From contig JAINUG010000139.1 of NCBI GenBank assembly GCA_029706075.1, positions 1,533,510 through 1,597,509 on the forward strand: DNA of 64,000 nt, given 5' to 3'. Position 1 is the first letter of the stretch, and every line of letters begins with the position of its first letter. The stretch is from Aldrovandia affinis (lineage: Eukaryota > Chordata > Actinopteri > Notacanthiformes > Halosauridae). Positions 23,901 through 38,300 of this stretch are shown here, in pieces. The position numbers and the translations under genes were made by a program. The notes beneath the pieces were generated by a model that made no database searches, was not told where the DNA came from, and worked only from the letters and a program-made list of their open reading frames with translations.

Positions 23901-26900
23901 GCCACCTGCAGCTGTTCCTCCAGGGACTCCAGTCTGTGGTGGATCAGCTTGCACTGCTCTGTGACCTCTGTGACCTCCGCAGCTTCATCACACGGGTCCT
24001 GAGGAGGAAACCAGCATCCCGGTCACTAGGCACCCATCTTCATGCCCACCAAATGCACAACAAAAGGGTCCTGTACCAGGTGTGGCTGTGTTACATACCA
24101 TTACACTACACTACATTACACTACTATATTTCATAACATTACACTACACTAAACCACATGACATTACCCTATACTAAATTACACTACAATACACTAAACC
24201 ACATGACATTACACTATACTAAAATTACACTACACTAAACCACATGACATTACACTATACTAAATTACACTACACTATACCACATGACATTACACTATAC
24301 TAAAATTACACTACAGTACACTAAACCACATTACATTACACTACACTAAATATACGCATACAATACACTAAACCACATGACATTACACTATACTAAAATT
24401 ACACTACAATACACTAAACCACATGACATTACACTATACTAAATTACACTACAATACACTAAACCACATGACATTACACTATACTAAATTACACTACAAT
24501 ACACTAAACCACATGACATTACACTATACTAAAATTACACTACAGTACACTAAACCACATGACATTACACTATACTAAATTACACTACAATACACTAAAC
24601 CACATGGCATTACTAAAATTACTACACTAAATTTACACTACAATACAAATTACACTAAACCACATGACATTACACTATACTAAAATTACACTACAGTACA
24701 CTAAACCACATGACATTACACTATACTAAATTACACTACAATACACTAAACCACATGACATTACACTATACTAAATTACACTACAATACACTAAACCACA
24801 TGACATTACACTATACTAAATTACACTACACTAAACCACATGACATTACCCTATACTAAATTACACTACACTATACCACATGACATTACCCTATACTAAA
24901 TTACACTACACTATACCACATGACATTACCCTATACTAAATTACACTACACTACACTACACTACATGACATTTATACTATACTAAATTACAGGATTCTAC
25001 AAGAAAAAATGAGGTAAAATGCAAGACAATAGCAGAAACGTTAATATCTCTTTCTAAAAGGTCATTTTGCCAACTCATAAGACAATGGAGAATTATTTTT
25101 GAAATAAATATGGAACATAATGGGGGGTTATTTATAAAAGTATAACCTCAATGTTTCCATGGCAATAGGGACTGACACAGTCTTGTTAAAGTGTTTTCTG
25201 ATTCATAAACATTACCATTCTTTTTTTTTTTTTTTTTTTTTAGAGTTACCGTGACAGACAGTTTTCCTGTGGGAGCCACCTCACTTTTATATATTTTACG
25301 ACATTTATGTCATTAAGGTTCGATATTTTTAAAGTGACAATCAATTCAAATACCATATGCTCATTTGTAGTGTAAGACAGTCAAGACAATATTTTCCTAA
25401 ATTAATGTGAAAATGTAAAGTATACTTTTGTCCAGATGAACAGAAACATGGTTACTAAATTACAGCATGCTTCCCAATGTTGACTCACATTGCTTATAAT
25501 TGTCTGTGGTTTTTTTCTGGTAAGCCATTATGGCACCCCATCTCCTCACATTTCATTATTGGTTACTGATCTTGGTGCTTAAAGGAAATGTCTAATCTGC
25601 GCCATTTACTTTGGAGCTTTTTTTAACCCTTTTATCCCATGTTGTCTTTTATTACGTACGCAAACTCCCTATAGATGCATGCTGGTGATAGTTGTTTGTT
25701 CAGACTATGGAGGCAGGGCCTACTGGCCTCTGAACCAGACATACTCCACATGGCTCTCTATACGTCCAGCCTGCAGATTTATGTTTTTTTTCCTCAAAGC
25801 TTTAAGGGGTTAGTATCTAATTTTATTTTAATGGGTTATTCCATCAAAGCAAATGAACAAGGGAGACATTATGTAGAAAACTACTGGGACATGACTACAC
25901 GGGGGTTCAGTCAGGGCATGGGTGCCATGGAAACAGAGAGAGAGAGAGGCAGAGCTTTCATTATTTTTTTGGCTTCAAAGAGCAGCCAATTTAGCACCCA
26001 GCTCTCTCACTCCTCATGATGGAGAGATGGTAACAGACCCCATTAACAGACCCACCTTGAGGAGAGAGAGAGAGGGCAAAGTAAACACATTAAAGTGGAG
26101 TTAGAGTTACCAGCCTTCACAGGAAGCCATTTTGAGATTGTTTGGCATTGCGGAAGTCATTGCTGTGAGAGGGCCCTCCTGTCCCTGATACAGCAGAGCT
26201 GCAGTCAGTCCTCCTTACTTTCATACAGAATGGTGAAGAAGAAGATGAGGAAGAAGTGTGTGTGGGGTAGGGGGGGCATTTTAACATTAAAATGGCTGCG
26301 GAAAACCAAGCTTCATTGATTTTCTGAGTATCGATGTGGCAGCAGGGCAGAGTGCAGGGAATCATTCAATTCCCGTTATAACCAGCGGTGTCTTTACTCT
26401 GACACACAAACTCTGACTCAAAGTCCTCGGTCACCCTTCATTTCCAGTTTGGCCTTTACAACGATAAAAATAACAATTTTCCAAAATAAGATTCAAAGAT
26501 TTACACAGGGATATCAGAAGAATATCAGACATTTTCCATATCGATTGAGTGACGTGAACTACCAAAAGATATTGTACCAGTACAGGCATGTGAAGTGGCT
26601 ACTGATTAGTCATTATTTTCTGTGAGGTCAGGTCAACTTTGCCAAAAGTAGGGTGGATGGTCGATAAAAAAAATACTAATAATAAAAATCATTTTCAAAA
26701 TTAGACACAGTACCAAATCGAACGACCGTTGAATGTTCTTTTTACATTCATTGTGAATGGGCTTGTGAATTAGCTTAGCATGTTTAGCATCGGACAAATT
26801 CTATAAGTACCCAACATTCACCCAACCAAAGGATCATGGGAATTCCTGACTACATTGTGTAGCTGACATTTAATGACTTCCAGAAATGGTGCCAGCATGA

Positions 26901-29900
26901 CAGACCAGAAACATCAAATATAATCAACACAAGACAGGGAGATATCCAGCCTCACCTCCAGCTGATTGTCTTCCATGCAGAAAAGGAACTCTTCTAATTT
27001 CTGTAAAGAACAAAACAAAACAAAAAACACTTTTGTTTAAGCCTGAAAAAAACAATTATAAACCTCATAAATGATTAAAAACTAAATTACATTTGCAAAT
27101 ACATTATATTATGGAAACAATAGTGCAATTATTACTCATAATAATTTTAGAGAAGAAAATTAATGGGTTTAACTAATCTCTCCACATTCCTGAACTGAAA
27201 AAGGCTATTTCATGCTAATGCTGTAAGTAATTACCACTCGGTGGCTAACACATCAGTTATGGCTGCAGGCAAAAGCACATCAGACATTACCAAAAGAAAT
27301 TGTGGATTTTAATGACATTTTAACTCCTTGGTAGCAGAGATATCGTAACTTGCACTTGCACAGCTAAAAACAATCTCACACCAAGCAGCATTACAAAGGC
27401 ACATTTTTTCAACAATCTTCATATTAAGAGCCTGATCAGATTTGTCAATAAATCAACCGGCTGGTTCTGTAGAATTAGCTAAACATGTTGGGGGCCGGGG
27501 GTTGGAACCTTGTTTTTATTGTTTAGAAGACTTAAATATGCATTGTGTGTCTCCGATTACATATATGCATATATAAAGCCTTTGACGGCCTGCAACACTC
27601 CAATATGAACTGTGAGGGGAAAGAGCAGGGTGAGTGGACCTTGTCTCACCTTTACTAGGCCGGAGAAGAGGTTAGGAAGAGAAGCCAGTCTTCTACTAGG
27701 CCAGAGAGACACAAAGAGAAAGAGAGAGAAGGAGGAAGGGAGAGAAAGCATGCAAGACAGAGATCAACCGCAGGTTACTTGGTAATGAAGGAGTAGCAGT
27801 AGTAAAGGTTAGTGCAGCAGAACAACCTCAGAGATACAAACCTCAGAGTTATGGACCGTCTGGTCAAGGGAACGTGGTATGAACCTGGAAGTAGCATACG
27901 CGATTACGCCTTAGCAATGTCAAGCTCTTTATTATCACTGGTACAAAAAAGGTGAGTGTTAAATCGGAAACAAATAACACTTCCCATTGATAAAAAGAGG
28001 GGAATTTTTAGCACTATTGCTAAATAATGTGGAAAAATCAACAGTGTTTGACATAAAAACAGTCCAGAACGAAATAAAACAGTTCACACCGGTGTGTCCA
28101 TTCTATTCTTACCGGTGGCTAGGACGCACATGGTGTGTTGGAGTGTTGGCAAGGACGGATGGTGTGTTTGGAATATGATGACATGACAATCGCTGCTTAT
28201 GTTGGCTGGCTAATAAAAAGCTAGCCAACATTCGATACAGAAAAATTTACGGTGAGAGTAAATAGTGGTACTCAACTCAACGTTATGGCATCACAAAAGC
28301 ACTGCCAACGATAGGCTAATCTTAGTACTTTTATTGTGTTGTTTTACAAGATGTGACGGCAAACAAATGTCTAAAAGACAGCAGAATAAATGACAAATCC
28401 AATAGCGCTACATCTACTTCCAAAGATAAGGAACTGAAGTGCTGCATGTGAACACGTGCACGTGAAAAAACTGAACTCGCCAAGTACCGTTATTATTCAG
28501 AATAATTTAAATTCGTGTTTTTGACGTAAATTTCTAAGTTCAGAACATTTCCGTTCCAAACGACCTCCATTTGAGCGTCCGTATCTCAGAGGTTTCTCCT
28601 GTATGTTAAAAGAAAATCACACAATATCCCAGCTGATTCATAAAAATGCCAATTATTACAGAGGATGCAGGTCAAAAAAGTAGCAAAGCGAGACAGAGTT
28701 GGGAAAGAGAGAGCAAAAACGAAGGATCGTGAGTCAACTGCCAATAAAGGAAGGTTAATGCCTCTTCCTCTTGTATAACATCAGACTAATCTGTGCTCCC
28801 TAACATTAAGTCCAGTGCAGCATCACATGTGAGGAGGCAGGGTGGGGCAGAGAGGGGCAGGGGACTCGGGCCTTGGCAGAAGGTAGTGTAAGACTGGATG
28901 CTTCAGTAAAAATTCTTCTTAACAATATGAGCTAGATGGCCTCCACAAATCCTGTGTTTACGCAAGGCATGTAACGCACACGGTATAAAATTAATACCAC
29001 TTAAATTATACGGCTGCAATCTGCTATTTTACTGTTATCCATTTTCAGCCCCAATGATTCATCCGCTTGTCACCAGCAGTAAGTGCTTTGATGTCTCAGA
29101 ATACACCAATATCTCCAATACACTCTGCACAAGAAGAATGTCAAATGTGGTCATTAATAAACAGAGAGGAGAAGGTTGTAGTCGCCACCTTCGTGAACTC
29201 TGAGTGCTGGAGGTCAGCTTCTGGGCACCAGCGCCCCCCGAGGGCTGTGAGCATAGCGCAGTCCTGTTCCTGCTTTGGGCGGGGCTGTGGGCGGGGCTCC
29301 AGGGCATCAAGGGCCTCCTTGCTGTCAGGGCCAGAGCAGCTAGGGGCCCGGTGCTGCAGTCCCCGAAGCAGGAGGTGGCACGCCTCCAAATCGGCCTCCC
29401 AAACCCGCTCCACCGCTGAGTTACCACAGCTTACAGGACAGAGGGAGAGAGAAGCAAGAGGAGAGACTGTTACTTTGCAGTAAATACTCTCAAATGAAGT
29501 AAATATTATTTAAAATGATAACCACTGCCCTGTGCCATTAGCCGCATGCCACAGCCTGAGGAACAGGCACAGTGGGCACTCACATACGATAAATTATTCA
29601 ATGTAATTAGCCCTAGCCCTTATCCTAACCCCTAGCCCTAACCCTTACCCTAACCCCTTACCCTAAACCTTACCCTAACCCCTAGCCCTAACCGTCTGAG
29701 TTTACAAAATTGACCTAAGATTGGGCTAATAAGACTCACCCAAGACTGATTGCCTTGTGGCAGCCATGTTGTTTTATCTCAAATTAGGATTTTGCCCAAT
29801 CTGATGCTGTATAGTCCATAGATTACACTACCGGTCAAAAGTTTTAGAACACCCCCATTTTCCAGTTTTTACAGAAATTTAAGCAGTTCAAGTCCAGTGA

Positions 29901-32900
29901 ATAACCTGAAATGGTACAAAGGTACCCCCAAAAAGTTGAATGACAGAATTAAACAGTTTGTACCTTCTATACACATTCAGAATCCCCAATCCTCCTTTGA
30001 CATTGCCTCATGCATATGATATTGAGCATAGGACACAAAAAACTGAAAAACTAGACAAGGAAGGGTATCGTTTCATAACCTCGGTCTCAGGCACAGACTG
30101 CAGCTACAGTATATTTTTGGAGCCCTCTCTGCCACAGATCAATAATTCTTCCCCCAGCAACATCCGCCTCCCCTCGCCCATCCCCCCACCCCTGCCTGTT
30201 AATGCCAAAAATTCCATGCAAATGTCTGTCCTTTTGTGACTCTATTTCAGTCAGTATTAAACCTGTCTGTAAGAGTCTATAAAAAGGCAGAGATAATTGC
30301 TTTTTAACACTGTTGGCCTCCACGGAGACCAGACTTTTCACAAGGACCCAGACTGTCTGTTCCCTTGCACTCCCACAAAGCCGTACACCAGAGACATTCA
30401 CATTATTCTGCTTCATTTTTCATGCACTTGCCTCGTTTCAGATTTGATCTTGCGGAGTGCAGCAGCATTAGGTTGAGAAACGTTGGCTGAAAACTCTCCT
30501 GAGAAAATGTGACAAATGGCAGGGTCCCGCCCAGCCAGTTCACATGCTCCAAATGTTCCCAAGTCTTTAGAGAGTGGCTCTAAATGGTCACCACTCACCA
30601 TGACCACTCACTCCGACTGCTCACCACAATCCGATAAGAACCAGTCAAATAAACTTTCAACCCAGGATGAAACTATCCTGAAAGATGTAGTCTGGTAAAC
30701 AACACTGGGCTTGAAAACACAAATGCACACAGACACACACACACACACGAGGGGCTCAGAGGTTCTTCTTAATGGATGTAAGGTGCACAATTGATGTACA
30801 GAATGGCGAGTTGAGAGGTAAGATTCATACTGTCTGATCCAAGCTGTGCTGAATTCGGGGGCCTGCGGGGGCCTCAGAGTTAGAAATGGCATGTGGGAGC
30901 CCCCTTTCAGAGTGCATTAGCTGTTACTATCAGGGTATTCACAACAAGAAAAAAACAGTGTTCTGAAAGGATGACAGATAAAATGGGCTTTCATTCAGTA
31001 CACCCTCAGCCCCCCCGGCTCCTAAAGCACTCCCTGCCCCACAGCCCCTGGCTAAAGCTATTTTCACCCCTGGGCGGTGTGTGATATAGATTTCGAGGTA
31101 GAACTGGGAATTGACAGCAGAATATAATGCAGCACATGGGAAAACTGCTGCTAAAAGACGGTCAAACCCATGTGTGGATGTTTCTTTCTTTTTTGTTTGG
31201 GGGGGAGGGGGGCTTTTAGCTGTTGAGGCCAAAATTAAAGTGAGCTGCCAGACATTGTTTCCATGGAGATATGCAGCCATGCTCAGATTGCTCTGGCTTC
31301 AGACTTCAGTGACGGCATCACATTGCGTATGTTGCTGGTGCAGGAGAAGCTTTCTGTTCTTTTGCAAGTTTTTTATCCAAATCGACGTACAGTAGTGAAT
31401 GCATACATTTTACAGTATATGTGGTCCCAGTGGGAATTGAACACACAACCTAAGCATTGCCAGCGCCATGCTCTACCTATTGAACCACACAGAACCACAG
31501 AACCAGTTCCTGCTGGACTCTTTGGAACGTATGTGAGAGAGTGCTTCTGTTCCCATGCGCAGCACACTAGGCAAGACTTCCTTTTGAATTCTCTGCATCC
31601 CATTCTAATCTCTGCTTCCTGAATACAGCACAGGTTCTTATTAGAAAAGCCTGCAGGGCTGGACCTGGACTAGCAGGAGCGGCTGGCTCGATGCGGCAGG
31701 CTGGTGTTTCCTCTGCATTATCTTCAACCACCACATGGAATGCTGGTGCCTGGGTCAGGCTTACCCAACCATTCTCCCTCTATCTTTCTGCTGTAATCAG
31801 CAACGGTGGGGAAACTCCATTCTCTCATCTGTGTTCATTACATCAGTTTTCATTTATTTATTTTATATAGCTCTACAGTGGGGAAGGGGTATAATGGCCC
31901 ACTCACTCACCTGTGTAGCCTGTATACAGGGGTGTGGTGTGGGGGGAGGGGTCAGTCACTCACCTGTGCAGTCTGTCCTCCAGCAGCTCAATGTATTTCA
32001 CTGCATTCTCCCTCTGTGTCTTCTCTGTGATGGGAAGAGAGGGAGCAAAATGGCATTCATGTGAACCGTCCACAACTTCAATTCAGCACATAGAGTGTCC
32101 ACAGATTTAACAATCATTACAATCTTTATTAACAAAAACAAAGCAAGACCACAGCCTTAGCAGAGGAAGTTGTTGATGATTTAGACATCAAAATTAGCAC
32201 GTTAGCACTGACTAGTGCGGCCATGAGACACCTCACACCGGATGCAACAAGCCTGTTTTAAAGACAGCAGAATCAGCAGTGAAGGCAGCCAGTTACAGCA
32301 CAGTGCTGATGGAGGGATCCTACACAGGTAAACACAGGCTGGCCCAGCGACATTGCCCAATACCTGCTCCATACTTAGGCCTGCTCTACACCAACACCTG
32401 TTCATCATGCAACCTGCTCCAGACTAACTGCTGTTCATCACACAATTCTCGCTCCAAACCTATACGTGCTCCATACTGGAAGGGAAAGTCGAATTTTCTC
32501 AAATGTAGGGTGTGGCAGCTCTGAATCCAGCCAATGTCTACTATGAATTATCCCCTTATAACAGGTTACCCAAGGGAACAAGAAACAGAAGACTCCTAAA
32601 TGGTGTACACATATACAAATATTTGAAAATGTAATTATGAATTATTATTTTAATTTTATTTTTTCTCCCATTTTCTCCCAATTTAGTAGCTAATTAGACC
32701 CGCTATATTTTATGTCAATCCCCCCCTAGTAATGTCAGTTCGTTGCCGTAGTCCTGCGACCGGTAGTGACGAAGGCAAAGTAACGTCTCCTCCGAGATGG
32801 CACTCACCAGGCCGTCGACCGTAACCCGGTACTACAGGGCCACTCTTATGCGCAGCGAACGCCCTGTCGGCTTCCCTCCCCCCTCCCTCCCTTGGGTGGA

Positions 32901-35357
32901 CAGCCAATAGCCGCCCCCTGGTGGCACTCCCGGCCAGAGCCGACTCTGGCGGGAAGGGGAATCGAACCCCGGTCTCTGTGGCCAGTGTCGAACGTTGTAA
33001 CCACTGGACCACGCGGGCCTAATTATGAATTATTATTAAAGATAATTATTATAATTAAAATGTCCAAATCTGTTGGTAGGTTAATCAAACAGTCAACTAG
33101 TGGAATCAACCCACAAGTTCTATGACAGGTGAACTTGCTTGATTAATGTATTATTTTTTTACTAAAAAACTATACATTAAACAAGCAAATTGAACATTTC
33201 CAGTAAAAAGAGAGAGACCAGATATAACCAGACCTCCCTAAGAATAAACAACTTCCAGCTTCTGCACCTTCAAGGAACAAAACAAACAAAGCACAACCAA
33301 GGTACCACTGCAAAAACAGAAGAAGAAAACCCTTCTCTTCTCCAAACTCAAACCGAACTGAATCTGAACTTAACCTGAACTGAAGCTAAACTCTAGCCCT
33401 CCTCTTCTTTCATAGAACTACCTCACCTGGCAGTGTGGAAGATTCTAACCATGATTTGAAGGGGCCAAGTCAGAGCACTGAAGGAGCTGGGTTCATTTAT
33501 GGAAAGGAAAACAGGGCTAAGCATCATGACATTCTTATCAAAATATTAATTGTTTAAAGCCCTTTGGAAGGAGACCAAATATGAGCATGTTACGAGGTCA
33601 TTCCGCTATTGAATGAAATGGGACATTTTCTCCTGCTTTTGACCGTCGAGGTAGAGAAAGAGGGAACAGACACAAGTTGGAGATTTAGGCTAGAGAGAAC
33701 AGGCTACATTGTAACAATGAAATATGGCAAGGACCCCAATAACCAATGACCAAATGTCAACATACTGTCCCTCACTCGTGTACCGTATTCTAAAAACTAG
33801 GGTGTCCGACAATCACACAACAACAAGTCATATTCATGCAATGTACATCATGTACATCAACAAGTCATATTCATGGTGCAATCTTGCTCCAGAGCGACTG
33901 CTGTTCGTCACACAACACCTAGCCCACACTATTGGCAGTTCTTCTGCATATACGGCTAGTACTGCAGAGCATCCTGTCCCAGGAGAGAGAGACAGGATGT
34001 GACCAATACAGAAGGAGAGGTGGCAGAGGTGTTAATTAGTTCATGTATGAAACATGAGTTCAGGGCCTGCAGACAGCGACATAGGGAACCCTCCCCCCCA
34101 AAAAAAAGATTTTAGAATCATTTTTGTGATTTGGCAGTAGCAAACAATTGGGTTTCCCGCTTTAATTGTGAATCATCAGTTTGTTGCATCTCTCCGTTTT
34201 CTTTCTTTGTCTACGTTTAAAATGTAAAATGTAATGTAATGTTGCCAGAAGTGTCACATCAGAACTTGTTGCTTGTTCTAAGTGCTCTTGTGGATCTCTC
34301 CTCGCTGTCGGATCCAGGAGCAACTTGGCTGAGGACACATTCTTCCAGGGGAATAATTATCGTAACACATGTCTGATGGCTGGTGTGTGCACAGATTGTG
34401 TTCACAAAGTCAACAGGAAGCCCTGGAGCTTTCGCAATGCAGTCACGGTGCAAATCTCAATAAAGTCTCAATCAAAATCACGAGGTTTGATCCAACTCAA
34501 CCCGCCAGAGCCTGTCCTGCTGATCTCAAAAGCTTTAAGTCTGACTGATAGAGATTGTAAAAGCCGAAATGACATTGAACCAGATTTACTCAAAATGAGG
34601 CCTTCAATTTAGCAATGTACAAACCAGTGCCATCTAACACAGCATAAGACAGAGGACTTGAAATAATCCCCCCCAAAAATAAAACAAATAAAATAGAAAC
34701 TTAAAATAAGTTTAAAGAAGAGGGGTTGGCTCTAATGATATTCTAATTTAACCACTGACAAAAGTCAATTAAAAATATAAATCCAAGATGCAATAATCCT
34801 CAAACGGATTTAAAGTTATTGGAAAGAAAGTCCAAACCGCTCCAGTAAACCATGGGGGTTACTCTTCGCTGAAGTTGAAACGCTGCAGTAAGTCGAATTT
34901 AAGAGCTTTTTTGAAGTCACAGCCTTCATTACAGGAAGCCAAGAATGCTGTGCCCTGCCCACTGCACTCACTTTTAGGAGACGAATCTAAGGAAGTGCAA
35001 CTTTCTCAAAATAATTCAATCGAGAGCTTATAAAATATTTATAGCTGGCAGCTGTGAGAACATAACAGCATGGTCAGCCAAAATGACTGGAGTGAATTTA
35101 GTTGTTTTCAGGTGGACTGAAATAGGAACAATGTATGAAGTGGTTTACTCGCACTTGTGATGATCATGATCCCATTTGGACAACATTTGCACTAAGGGAG
35201 AAAGGGAATTGTGTTTTAAAAGGTGTGTGTGTGTGTGTGTTTGTGTGTGTGGGCAGGTACATGTGCAGTGTGTGTGGGTATGTGTTTAGAGTGTGTTTGT
35301 GTGTGTGTGTGTGTGTGGGCGGGTACATGTGTAATATGCATGGGTATGTGTTTGGAG

Positions 35358-35395
<38 letters not shown>

Positions 35396-38300
35396 GGTAC
35401 ATGTGTAGTGTGTGTGGGTATGTGTTTGGAGTGTGTGTGTGTGTGTGTGTGTGGGTGGGGACACGTGTAGTGTGGGTGGATATGTGGTTGGGAGTGTGTA
35501 TGTGCAGTGTAGATGTCCAGTGAATAAGAAACAGATATACTGGGTCGTGCTCTTGGTGGAAAGGAGCATGCGCAGATCGGATATGACAGAGGAAGGTTTA
35601 AGGCTGTGTTTTGTTTCTAGTCCAGTACTCTCTAGTACATCAGAGACATGACCTGAAAAGGCATTGCAAATACATACTGGAAGCTCTACTCAGCATTTTC
35701 ACTTCAGCCTAAAACAAATATCCAATCTCACTTCAGAAAACCAAAGTCCACCAATAACATTTAAAATATTTTTTCTTTGAAGAGGTGCTATAAATGTTGG
35801 TATAAATGAGCAATCTGCCCTACAGTGTTAAACATATTGTAAGACAAAAAACAAGCTATTTGCTATCCTGAAGCTATTTGCAGCAGGGGCACGTAATAAA
35901 TTCAGGGGCAGCTGTAGATATCACGCCCGAAAATGTGTTCAGTGCTCTAAAATTTGAAGTTAAATGTAATCTGTACGTGTAAATGCAAAATGTAAATGAA
36001 AACCTGCCCATAAGATAAACTTCTCTCGGCATCGACAGTATTCATAAATGACATAATAAATTAAATCCGACTGTCTGATAAATTAAATCATGTTGCATAT
36101 GAGGAAATCTGCTCTTTCCTCACAGCTGTTTCCCCCTCGCCCATATCTGTCCCAAATGTTCCTTTTCTGTGTTATTGTGTGTTTCTTTAAAGGGATAGTT
36201 CACCCACCCTGTGCTCGGTCTGCAGACACTGCATCTCTTCTCTGAGGCTGGCGAGGGTCTGCTCCCTCACCTCTCTTACCTGCAGCTCCAGTGCTGACAT
36301 GCAGTTAAGCGTTTTCAATTTTGGGCAAACAGAGGGGAGCAGGGGCTGGACGGGAGGGGGCGGTGGGTAGGGCCTCAGATTCACTGCTCATGAGGAGGGT
36401 GCCTGGTCCTCCCTTATTCGACTCTGCCAGGTTTTTGAGTTTGGAAATACGGAGCACTAGGGGTTGGTATCAGGGCCCTGTACTACAACAGATCCGTCGT
36501 AATACACGTCTCCGTCTCCCTTTTGGTCGAGTCAGTCTATTCATAATATAGTATTACTAATAATCTCCAGTTCAGAAAAATGTGATTTTTACACTATATA
36601 ATAAAGTAATAATACTAATAATAATACATTAATTATCTGTAATCCCACCTGAGCCAGGCAGAAACTAAGCCTATTTAAGAGCAGGTGGGGCGAGTGGGGA
36701 ATCAGTCAGTCTTGTCTTGATGTGTGTGTGAGTGTGCGTGCACGTTTTATGTGGAATGTTTGATGTTGAATGTTGGATGTTTAATGTTGTGGAGTTTTGT
36801 GTGCAAGTGACTGAGTAGAGTGCTTCCTGTGTGAGTGAGGAAGAGGGAGAGGGGGTGCGCTTTAGGTGTCCGCCTCTCTCCTCGGTGTGATTATGGAGGA
36901 GCGGGAGGGTGCCCTGGAAGAGGGTCCGCCTCTCCCCTCGGTTTTGGTGGAAAAGAGCTAACAGTGGAGAGTGTCCAAGCCCAAGAACTAATAATGAAAG
37001 AGAACAACTGGAAAAGTTCTGTCTCAGTATGAATGGGTGGGAAGCACTTGAAAGGTCATAATACATTAATTATCTGTAGAGGTCAGTATAATTATTACCA
37101 TTTAGAATGACTGGACAGTCCCCTTCATATTCAGAAAACAGACGGCACACACCAGCAAATAATAACCCTCAAAACAAGCACTGATTCTAAAACAACAATT
37201 CTTCCAACCAGGGGGTAAGCTTCTCAAAGGCTCCATTTTCCTATCATAATCGTTATTTTTTAAATCCCAAACTCAAGAAGACCATCTCGGCTTTGAATTT
37301 GAAAAAGAAAGAAATTAAAAAATACTAATCTACGGTGGTCTGAGGCTGCCTTTTGAAGGTCGTTTTTGTTTTATAGTGAATGTGTGCCAGCTGCCCATCC
37401 CTAGAGGCCTGGGAACATAATGTGCCCTTTCTGTGTCAAAGAGCTATTGTGTTGTCATGCATAATGTATAGTGTTCTCCAATAGCTCGTACTTAACGCCA
37501 CACAAATGCTATCATTTACCAGCTACCGCCCCCCCAACACACCTGCACACGCGCACACACAGAGGCACAATGAATTCATCGTGCATTGTTTGAAATTACA
37601 ACAATTAGCCACCAGGGTTTATTTCCGTTGCCAGTAGTAACCATTCTATCACAATGTCAGGGGCCTGTTACTGAGTCTGGAGTCTGGGGGTACCCCCCCA
37701 TTCCTGTGTCTCTTCCACACAAGGTCTGATTCCGGCTCCTGCGCCGTGTGTCCAGATAAAGCCTGTGCTCCCCGTGCAGTGCTGTGCCCTACGGTCCACA
37801 ATCACTCCCTGGACGTGCCAGAGCTGACTATGGCCAGGAGTCCTATGGGCTGGTGCCCAATTGGTCGTAGTGTCACCCAGGGGGGGAGGGGTTAAGTCAG
37901 CAGGGTATTCCCTGCCTCATCGTGCAATAGCAGCCTCTGGTTGATCAGGCTGCACGGTCTGCCTGCGATTTGTCCAGTCTGCCCGCACCTGACGCGTGAG
38001 CTGTGCAGCCCTCCAGCACACTGACCAGTGCAGCTCAGGGGAGGGGGAGAGGACTGAATCAGAAGTGTCACGTGTCTGTAAAAAGGCTCAACAGCGCCAG
38101 GGTATATCTGAAGGGAACAAAGTATGTATTTCTCACATCCTAAGGAAATGCCAACTCAGCAGTGTAGCCACAATGGAAACGAACGGACAGAGCCTCATTG
38201 AAGGCCGTCTTCGTTTGTTAACTACACAAGACAAAAACAAAAATATCCAACTATCGACAAGAAAAATGACAACAGTCACAACTCCCCTTTCCTGGCCTGT

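Larger units (their letters stand above)
32025..36203. other. disc1 intron 9, downstream part
   Basis: Contains SINE family B (32650-33020) and a GT-rich array (35222-35456). The rest holds no recognised exon or repeat. Confidence 0.5.

Noticed and set aside
24095..24990. CRISPR-like array of repeats and spacers
   Set aside because: Units are head-to-tail tandem variants without unique spacers, in a vertebrate intron; it is a minisatellite.
29189..29415. Alternative start of disc1 exon 11 at the CTCAG acceptor (29415)
   Set aside because: It gives the wrong phase with exon 10 and lacks a pyrimidine tract. The acceptor at 29430 has a strong tract and restores the gap-free match LHSC..VERVW to human.
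31361..31497. Functional tRNA genes at the SINE heads (also 3390, 32960, 41790, 44938)
   Set aside because: The box motifs are there but the cloverleaf is degenerate and fused to SINE bodies with LINE-type tails.
36204..36293. This segment as the true exon 10
   Set aside because: The segment at 31964-32024 matches human exon 10 much better ([14 protein letters not shown]) and has stronger splice sites; the candidate is kept only as a possible cassette exon.
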